A stretch of DNA of 64,000 nucleotides. Source: Epiperipatus broadwayi (lineage: Eukaryota > Onychophora > Udeonychophora > Euonychophora > Peripatidae). Each line of letters opens with the position of its first letter. Positions within the stretch are counted from its first letter, which is position 1. A model generated the notes under the pieces. That model worked only from the letters and a program-made list of their open reading frames with translations. It made no database searches and was not told where the DNA came from. The stretch lies in NCBI GenBank assembly GCA_028023455.1, contig JAQFVV010012506.1:3466714-3530713 (forward strand), in the 5' to 3' direction. Positions 48,113 through 60,254 of the stretch are shown piece after piece. Made by a program: the position numbers and the translations under genes.

Positions 48113-51107
48113 CTTGTTATTTTACATTTCAAACTAGTTAATATTTTATTTACTTTAGCATTTTATCAAATTATTAGCTAGTAAGTGGATATTCTTATTA
48201 ATGACATAAATGATAAACATCCCACATTGATTCAGGTTGATCAGAGATTGCTAATTACTATAAACATATAACGTGATTGTAATATGATTAATGCTTTACC
48301 TATGGTGAGAAATGTGTCATTTCTATGAATGTTGAACAAATGGACAAACAAATTTACATGAAAATATTTAATGTTTGAAGTTATCTATTTATAATTACTT
48401 AGTTAGAAAGCACTTTATCTAGAAAAGTAGCTAATGAAAGGCAACTACCTCAGGCCAAGAGATAAAGTAAAATTGTCAGGAAGAAAAATCATAAAAGCCA
48501 ACTTTCCAGGCCAAAAATTAAAGTAAAATTGCCAGACTGATTGCATTTTAAAAAATCATGTTTATGCAATTATTTACTTAAACAAGCCAGTAATTACTTT
48601 ACTTACCTGTGTTTACAGTATTATTTAGATCAGTAACCCACATTTTAATAGATAATGCAGCCAGTTTATTCCCTAAGATTATGTTAAATTTACATTTTAG
48701 AACATTTTCAAACCTGAAACAAAGGTTAAACGATTGGGTTTCCAAGAATTTCAATTAATAAAAAGTTATTTGAGAAATTTTTATAAATTAGTATTTAATT
48801 AAGCTTTGTTCTTGTAACATAATTTTTAAAACAAATTTATTTAAAATAAATTTATATAAAATAAATTAATTTCTTTCTCTTTTTAAAACTAAATATAAAT
48901 TGTCCCATTTTTATTTTCAAAGGTATTTTATTGATTATTGTTTTTCTGTATACATTTAAAGAATATAGAGATTACAAGTTATTTATAATAGCACAAAATT
49001 ATTCTTCAGTCATTTTGGCCATACTTATAATATTATTGACTCAAATTCCACCTTATTAAAGACCAGGTGGCTGTAAATTTTTATGAGAGATAATCTTTTT
49101 ATCTCTTTCTTTAATGGTGTTTACTTTGTTGAAAATGTATTTACATGTCTTCTTTGGATATGATTGTAACATAAGAGTATATTGTACATTATAATGCATA
49201 TAATACAAGGGTGCCTGCCCTGATGTCAGCAAAAAAGCCTTTGAATCTGAGTTAAACAATGATTCCATATTAGCATTTGAATTGTTAAATACTCTAATAA
49301 TTTTTTCATGAATGTTATCAAAACAATCACATTAAAAGAACAAGTGAGTTTGGTTTTCCATATCTCTATGAAATAGCTAGCATTTATCTTTAACATTTCT
49401 GCAATGTTTTTAAATCTAAAGAAATTCAATGTAGATAGAGAATCCAAGTTTAATTTGATTAGGAAATCAAAATATTTTTGCTTCAAGTGACCAAAATTTA
49501 TCTTTTCTATTAAGTTTCTTATTATTTAACTTTAGTATTGTTTTTCCCCACAGTACCTTTAAACTGTTGATGGGTAATTTCATAAGCATCAACAGTATTT
49601 AAACTTATTCATAAGTAGACAAAAAAAGAAATCTGATATTGTATGTAATGGAGACATTAGGTTTTTAAGATAACCAGTAATGGGGGATGATGAGTCTGTA
49701 GTATAATTTTGCCACAATCTGGGAAGGGAAGTATAATTTTACACAAGAAAAGATTAAATTTATAGTTTTTAATATTTTAAATATATTAATATCAAGAAGT
49801 TCTAAGCCATTTTGCATTCATGATTATTGAAGATGCCATAGAAGAATGGATGCTAATCAACCACTTCAGAGAGGTTTTCTACTCATAAAGATATATGGTC
49901 TTAGAAAAAGCTTTGTGAAGAGGATCATGGGAGAAAATATGTAATCTTTGAACAGTGGTATTTTTGAGTTGAGTGAAAGATAAGATTTCTAAAGTGAATT
50001 AATGATATTTAAAATGTTGTCTTTAAGTTTTATTGACATGTGTGTATGTGACAATAATAGTAACCTATATTCCAAAAAAAAAAAAAAAATCCGATTTATG
50101 GAACTTGAATTTGAGTTAAAATTGCCAGCAACTATATTTTAAAAATAAATTGTAGACTGAGATATATCACTATCTATCTTAATATATACATATTATGCTA
50201 ACTGAAATTTGATGTAAATTCAGTATGTGGTTTTATGCTAGCATCTTCATATTGCATTGGTTGCATCTGCATATCAGGAAACAAGTGTTGGTTTGGCTAT
50301 GAAGTTTTAGCCTGAGGTTGAATAATTTTTTTTTGAAAAGTTTTTTGTAACTGAGTAATCTATATAGCCTATGTATACTCAACATTATAAAATAAACATC
50401 TATCAACTATCAATTTGTGCAGGCTTTTATCTAAAGCATTATTAATATTTTAACTGTAATCGTAAACCAGTCATTTCTATTAATTTATTTCTTCTATGAT
50501 GTTATGTATTAAATATATATGTATGCACATCCCTCACACTTGACATCTGCTGGTAAATATGACACCTTATGTTGAGTGTCTTAATGAATTTGCCTAAGCT
50601 GCCCCTATAAGTTCATATTTGTGAATGTGACACTCATGATGAGTGTCTTAAGAAACTCAATAAGAATATAACCCTTTTATGCATTCAATTAATAATAATA
50701 GAACTAGAATAATTTGGGGTGGATGGTTGTGCTGCATATATGTATTCACGTGCATGCTCATTTAGTTTTAAAAAAATATTAAAGCTTAAAATTTAAAGCT
50801 AGACATAGATAGCTGCATGGATTTGTAAGTTTTATGTGCATAATCTATGTAGTGTATTTACATCTATCAAAAGATTAAAATGTATAAATAATAATCTCCA
50901 TCTGTGTGAACTAAACTTAAATTTAAATATGATAAATATACAAACTAAACTAAAGTAATAATGTTTATTCCTCCAATTCAATTTTATATATGTGTGATAA
51001 TAAATATTTTTGCATAATATTACTGGCAGTAGTTTATTTATTTATTTTTTATCCTTTCATTCTTAAATGAATATTAAGAATTTAGATTATAAAGTTCAGC
51101 TACTCCT

Positions 51108-51228
51108 TGAGCTAGCACCATGGGCTAATGATTTATAATAAAAAAATGGGATCTTACCAATAAGTATCTGCCCACTATATAAATATTCCAGGTTTGAATA
51201 GCCTGGTGGCATCCTGTATGGAAGATAC
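51108..51228 (+). mobile_element. tRNA-like SINE relic
   Basis: Box-A-like CATGGGCTAATGATT is followed by box-B-like CAGGTTTGAATAG and then GCATCCTGTATGG, which may correspond to the ATGCTATGACATATGG tail of the young SINE. A GTAAGT right after it makes a chance exon-like pattern. Confidence 0.35.
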
Positions 51229-54200
51229 GGTAAGTGTCATCACTTAACTGACTGTTATAATATATTGTAACGGGATGGGGGTAGCAGGTGAATGGTCTGA
51301 ATTAAACTGGGGTGATAGAAAATCATCATCCACCCCAATTCAATACAAAACCAAATAATCAATAATTTACAAAGTATAAATATTTTATAAGAGCATGAGA
51401 TTAAAGAATCTCTGTGATAGCATTGAGAGATCAGAAGCTAACTCAGAAGAGCAACTAAAAGCATAATTATAAATTCAAGTAGCATTATAATAAGTCAAAG
51501 TAAGTATAAGTAAATATTATGAGAACCATCCATCATCATCATTGATTGGAATAAACAAATCAGTACAATAAATCAACAGTCAATCTCATGACTGGATTGG
51601 AAATGGGTCTTCTGTAGACCAGGCTAACTATTGAGCCTTTGCCAGCTTGGGCAATTATATAAACATAACTTGGATGCACCAGCTTAGTGCCCATCCATTA
51701 AAATACATAAGAATCAAAAATCGAAATAATAATGCTGGGACAATAAAACATGCTGATCATCATCAATGCTCGGGCCACTTGTATTGGCCAACTATAAACT
51801 TAAATTTTTAATAAAGACTAAAGTAAAATAAAAAATAATAGTGCATGGGCTTTAAAGAGTATCCTCTTTTGTGCCAACCAGGATGATGATTGATCATCTC
51901 TGGATGCCCAAAGCACCAAACCCATCCCCATTTATCCGTATCCAAAATCTAGCTCAGAGAACATGGGCTCTATTACTGTATGTGAACAAGAGATGATGGA
52001 ATACAATTTTAACAATTAAATAAGTTTATTAATAACAATAAAAAATAAATGATTAAGGTCTTATAAGGGTTATGATTTTGAAAAGTATTCATTAAGTTAC
52101 ATGATTAATAAATTAGGTTTATTCAAACCCATTCAGCACACAGGCATGTGGCTTGATACAAAATAAACATGTTTGTATTAACATTTAATTTAGAAAAATG
52201 ATCAAAAATTTACACATAAGTGTCTATCTGACACATTGTTATTTACAATACAATTGACATAAAATAATTATAAAAAAAAAAGATTAAATTTTACATATGT
52301 GTTACAATTGATAAGCATTGGTATCTGCAATACAATTGACAGATATACGCATACATACATGCGTGTGATTTCTGAACATATTTAATTTTTACATAAAAAT
52401 AATACATGATTAAGCTTTTAAATTATGTTTTAAGTAATACAAATACTTATGCTAGGTTTACTACAACACATATATAGAATTGCACAGATTATTAACAAAT
52501 TTAATTTTGTCACACAATACTTTTATAATTAATAATTTCATAAAATTTACATACTTGTTATGACAATAGTAAGTTCCACTCTTTATCGATTAGTTTCTTG
52601 AAAGAAATAAATACTATCAACTTTTTTTTTCCTTTTAAAAAAAATTATTTGCTTGTTTGCTTCACTTTTAAAATGTCTCCCTTTCCTTTTTTAATAAACG
52701 AAAGATAATATCGCCTTATAGAATCCAAAAAATATATAAATTTTAAAATGTCTTTTTGCTTGATTAGTTAATGCTGATTAAGTAGGCAAGGTGAGATAGT
52801 AAAAATGAATACGTGAACTGCAGCTCCCCATGCCATGATAAGCAGAGAGCCAAGCTGGACTATCAGTACACACAGCTCCATGACGTCATGAAAAAATACC
52901 TCATTTTTAAGCACTGCCCTTCTAAGTACCTAAACAGATCATCCTCAAAGAGTAGTATCCAGAAAAATAATAAAAGGCATTGCGCCAACCCTGCTCATCT
53001 CTGTGAGACTTAGGGGTATAGATGAGGTCTATTCATGAGACCCAGGACCTATTCATGAGGCCTACTTACACACTGCTGGACTACTCTGGGAGCTCAATAT
53101 CTAGGTCTAGACAATGCCGAGCATATACTTTGGAGCATCATGAATACTCTTCAAACAAACATCCCTGTCTAACTATATACTCACCATAAGCATAAAAATT
53201 ACCAATTCACACATCACTTTCAAAATGTAATTTTACATATGTGTGTGCGCACGCTGATGTTTACATTATATTTTAACTTAACAGCAATAATATTATATTT
53301 TCATTATTAAATTCTTTGGAAAATATGCACAAATTTCATACATATACGTGTGTGTATAAACGAAATATAGATATAATTTAGAATTAGTCTCAATTTATAA
53401 ATTCTCTTTTTTTTTCTTAAAAAAAAAGTATAGTCAATTTTTGACAGGTATTTGTTGATTAATTATCAATGTTTTTAAATTAAATTATTGAATCATCCGA
53501 TTCTTTACTTTTTTTTTTATAAATAATTTTTTCCAAAATAATGTCCAGAGAATTATTGTTCAAAAATGTCTATTTTGTTTTTAAAACGAGATGGTCAATG
53601 AATTATTCTTGACTCTTAATTATAATTCCAGCAAAATTACTTTATATTCTTTTAAATATATAGATTTTTAACCGACTTAAAAATAATATTGTTTTATATA
53701 TGACTATTTTTATATGACTTATTTTAAAACAACTCACCAGCTATCTATACGTTTATCCATGATTTTCTGCATATATCTGATGCAGCATACGTGCGTAATT
53801 AACTCTTCAGCAAGCTAGAAGATTTTCTTCTTGGTGAGTTTGGTTTTAGTGATTGTCATTATCAGATAAAACTATAATCCATGTATAATGTTGGTCCATA
53901 GTTGGCCTCCTGTCTGTGTAGAACTGTTCCAGGCAAGCAGTTGTCCTTTCCATGTTTAAAGCTATGAATTACAGCACAAAGAAGTGGGTCATTTTCTTGA
54001 TGTGAAATTCAAACTCCTACCAGGAAAACAGTAGCGGTTCCTGAATTTACTGTTCTGCCTTCAGCCACATAACTTCATAGTAGCTATTTTGTCAACTCTC
54101 CGGTCAGCTAAAACCAACTGCTGCAAACTTCATCAAGTTGCAACAAAATATTGTCACCAACTCTTCAGCTGGCCCTTCTTACAAAAAACTATTAATCAGA

Positions 54201-56100
54201 CTGCTCTCTTCAATATCATTATCTAGACTAACTGATATATTTTTCAATCAGTCTTTTATAAACTTAGTTAGGTCAGGTGACAAAAACACAATGGCTGTTT
54301 TCAATCTCTCTAATCCATTTGAAAACAAGCTGGAATTTCTATCAAAGTGTGATTTTCATGTTTTTATTTTAATCTTTGGAATTTGGCCAAAGATGTGATA
54401 ATCCTTTAGAATTTTTAATCTACAAAGATTTTTAACAACATAGTAGAAATGCAAATAAGCATTAATTAAAAAAGATATTTTATACAAGTATTAATTAAAA
54501 GATTTTAAAAAATAAATTATGCTTTTTTTTTTTTTTGTTAATTTCAAAATCAGAATTACAAATATTATTTATCAGACCTTTTTTAAAATACTTATTTCAC
54601 AATGAAATTTTACTTTAAACCTAGAGTTATTTAACCCTTTGCTTATTATTATTTCATTTTAGGAAATATAAAAAAAATATCTACAAAAATTTATTCTGTG
54701 TTTATTTCTACTTTTCCTTTATTTTAGGTATATATATGCGCATACACTATATTAGTGTGTGTGATGTAACTCAACTGGTTACAATATATATATATGCATG
54801 CTTATATAATATTTATAAAGACAACTGATTACTATATATATTAAGCTAGATAATTGTTTGTTTTATATGTGTGTGAAATAAGAGAGAGTGAAGTTTAGTT
54901 TGAATTTGTATTTATATATTTAAATTTTAGCAATTAAAACTTTGATTTAAAATATTATTCTCTTCTTTTTTAACTGCAAATTAATTTTGAATATGTATCT
55001 TATGCATATTAAAAATCTAAAAGAACTATATTCTTGTAATAATTCATTGGTATTTTATTAAAAAATAAGGTGAACAAATAAGCAAACTTATGATTATTAT
55101 ATTTCATTTCAAATAATTTTTTTATGAAGATTAAAAAAGTGTCATTTACTTGTTTGTATTTCAAAGAGTGTATATGTGCAACAACATTTTTCATTTCACA
55201 TAAATATATTATATATTAAACTTAACATAGGTAGATTTTAATATACAAACACCTATCTTGTCAATAATAATTTCAACAGAGAATATATTTCATGATATTT
55301 AATTAGAGTATGTGTTTCAAATGTTTATTGACTATTTGCCATTTATTTTATATTTATTGTTAATACATTTTAAATTCATTTAAAACAAATAAACTTGTTC
55401 AACTTGTCATTCAATTAACAATGCAAACCTATTAGCTAACAATATTTTGACAGATAATAGTCAGATACTGACTTTCACCACATAGTTTATAATAAATAGT
55501 CCAGAAATTAAGTAATTGGATTGATAAGTGTTTGTATAATTACACTCTATTATCTTTATAGTAAATACTATATATTGTCTTTTGAATCAGGTATATATTT
55601 GTATATGATAACAAATATTTAATTTAGTATTGCTAAAAAATTAATAAGTAATTAGAATATCATCATAATTATTTATTAGTTATGTGTAACAGTTATATTT
55701 AGAATATAAATTTATATGTGAGCTAGTTCATCAGTTTATAAAGTATAAATATATCAATTATTTAGAATAAACAAAGGCAATTATAAATTGATGCCTGCGT
55801 ATTTTTAAACTATTATTTATTGGATGTGTGTTATAGTAATTTAATACTTAATTATAAAGATGGTAATCTTATTATATTATAAAATTGGTAATAGCATATA
55901 TCAAAATTGGTATTTGTATTCTATTAAATAGAATGATTTACTTTGATTAAATTTAAAACTTATCAGAATAGATCATAAATTTAGTTTAAATACTAAGCTT
56001 TGAAGTTGACATTTGATTATATTAGAGTATTAATAATATTACACATATTAGGGTAATTATAATTTAGAGTTTTGTAGCTTGACTTTATCTTTCACCTGAT
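51229..56100. other. Unassigned; several GC-richer islands
   Basis: Islands of less AT-rich DNA occur at 51,265-52,000, 52,800-53,170 and 53,800-54,170. The first starts near TGTAACGGGATGGGG, reminiscent of an LTR end, and is rich in CATCATC. The second contains a 66-codon frame and a near-repeated phrase, (C)TATTCATGAG(A/G)CC. None shows recognisable protein motifs or paired LTRs. They may be unclassified repeats. Confidence 0.4.
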
Positions 56101-56119
56101 CAACTCGTTTAAAAATGAA

Positions 56120-56355
56120 GAAACTTGACGTCACTGTAAATCGCTTAGTTTTTGTACTACGTTTACGGCTTTGACGTCATTTTTCAGAAGAAAAAAAGTT
56201 CTGTAAGATGCTGCCATCTCTTGAATTATTTTACAAGTAAAAAAATCAATAAAATGACCATTTATGTCAAACAAAACCAAAGCACTGCCTTCTCACCATC
56301 TTTTCGTGAATCTTATTGGCTGTTGAACTTTTGTCAACAAAGAAAATGGCTGCCA
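56120..56355. promoter_or_regulatory. CRE-rich promoter-like segment
   Basis: Two perfect palindromic cAMP-response elements, TGACGTCA, lie at 56,126-56,133 and 56,172-56,179, 46 bases apart. They are followed by an inverted CCAAT box (ATTGG, 56,315-56,319) and a YY1/initiator-like AAAATGGC (56,343-56,350), with local CG dinucleotides. In AT-rich DNA such a cluster is unlikely by chance. CREB/ATF, NF-Y and YY1 are the factors known to bind these boxes. No recognisable first exon follows, and the 80-codon frame here is unremarkable. It could be an enhancer or promoter of a gene outside the window, or of a non-coding RNA. Confidence 0.4.
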
Positions 56356-57401
56356 AAAAGTAAAGAGTTACGAGCGTTTTTTATTTTATTTTGAAAATGA
56401 TAAACGAATGTTTTAGAGCATTTTAAAGTATCTTTTGATGAAATATAAATTATTTTCATATAATATGCTAAAAATAAATATTATTTTACAAAAATAGTTA
56501 AGATTTTAGCAAGAATTATTGCAAAGTGGGAAGTAGAAATCATAATGTGGAATTGGTGATTGACGTTTCTTTTCATTTCAGCCATAATTAAAAAAATTTT
56601 AAATTATAAATCAAAATTTATTTTTGAACAAACTTTCATTCACTTTCATAATCTGACAAATTATTAATATACTTTTTACAAATGAAACTAAAGTGAATAT
56701 ATTAATAAACGGTCAATATATTTTGACAATTGACTTTGTTAATTGACACATCAGTTTGTGAATTGGCCAATTAAAAGCTTTGATTTTTACCTCGTGTGGC
56801 CAATGATATAATCAGTGGTGAAAGGGTTAATTTAAAAAATAATTTATTATGATTAGTATTTGTATAAATGTCAAATAATAATCTTTCATTTATTTTATGT
56901 TATCATGATTGGATATTATAAATTGTAAGGTTATTTGAAGTGTTGACTTTCATTTTATATTATTATAAGTTGGTATAAATGGTGAGATATGATAGGTTAA
57001 TCAATCTTAGGTATTGTATTTCATCATAGATTTGTATTGTAGACCTTTTTATTCTAATATAATTTGATGTTGTAAGTTTATAAAGTTTTAAAAGAGAAAA
57101 TTTTATATATTTTATTAAGAAAAGATTAATATACACAAATTTTTAAGTTGACAAAGCCTTTTATTATCATTAAGTATTTCATTACATTATAATTTGTTTA
57201 TTTAATAAGGATATGTTACTACTTATGAGATAATACTGCTCTGATAGTATTGTCTTTATTTTTATTTTTATTAGTATTTTCATTTTATTCAGTTATAGTT
57301 GGTAATCAATTATTTAATTATATCGTACTTTGATGCCATCAATGTCTTGAGTTTGCAGATTATAGTAAAGTCTTTATTTCCTATTCATATCATTTTATTC
57401 T

Positions 57402-57711
57402 ACAGGATGATGTGATGTGATGTACTGTGGCTTCTCCTTAAATGAGGTCAAAAATATCTCAGCAATTATGCCCTTACAGGCAAAACTCTCCATGCAGTAG
57501 TGCCACCCTGTGTTAACCAGAGTAATCAGTGGATGCCAGAAGGCTTGTGCATAAAATCCCCATCTAGTGCCTTCACCAGTGAGGAGCCTTGGATCTGAGA
57601 GTACTGCACCTAGATCTTAGTACAGGATGGCACTACTGTATGGAGAATTTTGCCTGTTTAATAAGTTATGTGCTAGCATAAAATATTGTGATCATGTGAT
57701 GTTTAGTGGTT
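57402..57711 (+). mobile_element. Foldback retrozyme-like element, 310 bp
   Basis: Arms CAAAACTCTCCATGCAGTAG...CCACC and GGATGGCACTACTGTATGGAG mirror each other and are followed by the family tail (TAATAAGTTATGTGC to GTGATGTTTAGTGG). It is flanked by TATCATTTTATTCT at 57,388-57,401 and 57,712-57,725, a perfect 14-bp duplication. The hammerhead region is mostly deleted in this copy (only CTCAC(T)GGTGAAG remains on the minus strand). About 75 bases of extra sequence precede the left arm. Confidence 0.85.
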
Positions 57712-57880
57712 TATCATTTTATTCTGTTACAAATGTCTTTCAAATTCATAGAGCATATTAAGGTCATTCTTCCCATCCATTCATGACTCAATTTTAATCC
57801 ATATATAATGTCTGTTAATTAAAAAAACTATTGTAATATCAAAAAAAAATAATAAATATAATGGTAATTAACTATTATAT

Positions 57881-58004
57881 ACAGTCTTTCAATCTACAGA
57901 AGTATTTTCAGTTAATTCCTTAACCTGCCTCAACTACCATTAAATTGAATTTAAGTTGAGTGGGTTATTAACCAAAAGTACTTCTGCAGATTAAAAGACT
58001 ACAG
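57881..58004. mobile_element. Small foldback MITE, about 124 bp
   Basis: The left arm (CAGTCTTTCAATCTACAGAA onward) and the right arm (reverse complement GTAGTCTTTTAATCTGCAGA onward) pair over about 50 bases, including TTAATTCCTTAACC/TTAATAACCCA-type stretches. The loop is short. Nothing is encoded. Confidence 0.7.
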
Positions 58005-60107
58005 ATGGAAAGTGGGAGAAATATTTTTTATCTCTATTCAACTGTTTTTATTAGTGAAAGAGACAACATATATATTTTGAATAGTTTAACATGTATATTT
58101 AAGAATTAAATATTAAGCATAGAGATAGTTGTCTGTAGCTGTAAACTCTATAAATCATTTTTCTAAATCTACTTATTAACTTTCTATATTCTTTCCTAAT
58201 AAAAAATTATAATTTTGTTCTTTTCCAATAATATATTTTTATATATTTGTCATTACTAATCTATTCTATGACTTTAGTACTAATAATATTAATAATCTGA
58301 AGCTTTCCAGTTCATTTAGATTACTTTCAGCAGGTATGCATTATTTCAGTATTTTTCTGTCTTTGCTTTCCTTACTTAGATAAGTTTTATGTACATGGAT
58401 ATATGTGTATATTTGTGTATGTACAAACATTAAAATTTAAACATTTACATATACATCAAAATATTTTTAATAATTTCATATTTTCTGTGTAAAAAGGTTT
58501 TATTTTTATATTATTAAAATCACTATACAGAAAAAGAATCAGAATTAAAACCAATTCTTTTTTATGTTGCACTTCAAGTATACAATAGTCAAATATGTTT
58601 AAAAATACATATATACAAGCAACAAAGATTACAAATTATAAAATTATCATAGAAAAGCCTTTTTCGGCAAATTATGTTTTTTTGCCCTTTTCAATATGTC
58701 TCCATGATTTAAAGCACATACAGTGACATCTATATCAATATATGAGAGAAGACAGATAAACAAATAGATATCTGACACGATCTATTATGTGATTTTTTTT
58801 CCTCAATTCTACTATAAAATTACTCTGTTATATATATTGAATGGATATATATCCACATATATTAATTAATTAACTATCCATTCTTTATCCATTAACCACT
58901 TATTATTTAACTTAATGGATGTTTTGTATATATTCATACAGTTGTTTTTATTAAAATCCAATATTTTTAAAGGTGTTAAAAAAGAGACAGAAATTCAATT
59001 TTAAAAAGATTAAGAAAGATTGTCAATTCTAAAGATTTCAACCTAGTGCTAAAAAACTTGAGAGAGATAAAGTCAATTTTAAGATAACTTTAGTGTTAAA
59101 AAAGTGGGAGAGAAAAAATAACTCATTAGTAAGTAATTACACTTACAAAGAGACCACAATCAATAATAAATTTTGAAGAAATATGAAGATCAAAGAAAAT
59201 ATCAGATAATTGTATCACAGCTGCACTGATACAGTTTATTTTGTAGATGAACAAGTGTTTCAGTAGATAAGTGTGTGTGATGTCATCAAAAATCCAGCAC
59301 ATATATAGTCTGAAAGACAAATTTAGAGGGATTCAAAAGTCTGATTGCTTCTTGGATCTACACATCTATATTATATATATTTTGAAGAATTCTACATCAG
59401 AATAGAGGGCTAAAAAACAATATTTGTTTGGACAGTCCTACCAACTGATCCAAAGAACTCTAGCAAATCTGAAGAGTTAAATCTGAAAAGCATTTCAAAC
59501 ATCCTATGGCTGATCTCCAGACCAAAGAAGATTCCAACCTTGTTACTACTTCACTTTTGCTGATGATGAATTCTAATTAAACACCAAATAAAATGCTAGT
59601 AAAATATATCAAGACAGAAATATTTATTTAACTATTAGCATGCCTACAAACAGAAAGAAAAAAAAAAGAACCCATCGCAATACTAAAATAGTATCTTTGA
59701 AGAAATGCAGTCTGTGCAACAATATCATCATCACAGTAAAACTGAAAGAAGAATTACAAACCTACACTTAAAAATGGAACTTTTCCAGTAAACCACTGAA
59801 TTAATAATTCTAATTCTGTGCATATTAAATAAAAACTAAAATTTTAACCTTGAACAAGCTGACTTTAAAATGAAATTCCTTAAACTCACTGAAACGATCT
59901 CTACATTGGAAATAAAAGAAAAGCCTGGTAATATCTATTTTATTTTATTTTCTCAATGACTCTTAACAATTTTCTTTTAAATAAATCAATTTATCTCTCT
60001 CTATGTATTAAAATAAGAATCAATTATTAGAAAGGGTTTTTTTTTTCAATAATGATGAATATTGACTTTATCAATATATAAATGTGTTATTTGATTACCA
60101 TTACATA
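58005..60107. other. Unassigned AT-rich DNA
   Basis: No supportable genes. A phrase reading HFTFADDEF-like near 59,550 (CTTTTGCTGATGATGAATTC) resembles an RT FADD box, but nothing around it supports a LINE. Confidence 0.45.
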
Positions 60108-60118
60108 TAATCATTTAT

Positions 60119-60243
60119 TAAACAATTCAAAACAAAGCAAAACTCTCCATATAGTAATGCCATCTTGTGCTAACAAGAGAGAGTTTTGCTTTGTTTTGAA
60201 TTGTTTAATAACAATTATGTGCTAGTATGAGATAGTGGTCATG
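60119..60243 (+). mobile_element. Minimal foldback copy with perfect 33-bp hairpin
   Basis: The arms at 60,115-60,147 and 60,179-60,211 are perfect reverse complements (33 bp, 31-base loop), including AAAACTCTC and GAGAGTTTT, the family termini. The shortened tail follows. TAATCATTTAT is repeated at 60,108-60,118 and 60,244-60,254, an 11-bp duplication, so the element is about 125 bp. The arms include CAATTCAAAACAAAG, absent from other copies, so the hairpin arose or was copied secondarily. Confidence 0.8.
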
Positions 60244-60254
60244 TAATCATTTAT

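Larger units (their letters stand above)
46966..51107. other. Mostly unassigned AT-rich DNA
   Basis: Apart from the SINE at 47,481-47,560 and a tRNA-like relic at 48,041-48,112, I see only small repeats. One is an imperfect ~58-bp tandem pair at about 48,433-48,540 (each with GGCCAA, AAAGTAAAATTG and CAG). Another is a 19-base palindrome, GACACTCATGATGAGTGTC, near 50,629. No genes are supportable. Confidence 0.45.

Noticed and set aside
51192-51229. Exon-like segment between TTCCAG and GGTAAGT
   Set aside because: It overlaps a tRNA-like box B and is better explained as a SINE relic; the reading has no supporting protein match.
59540-59570. FADD-like phrase suggesting a LINE
   Set aside because: It is a single four-residue match with no other RT motif in the neighbouring frames.
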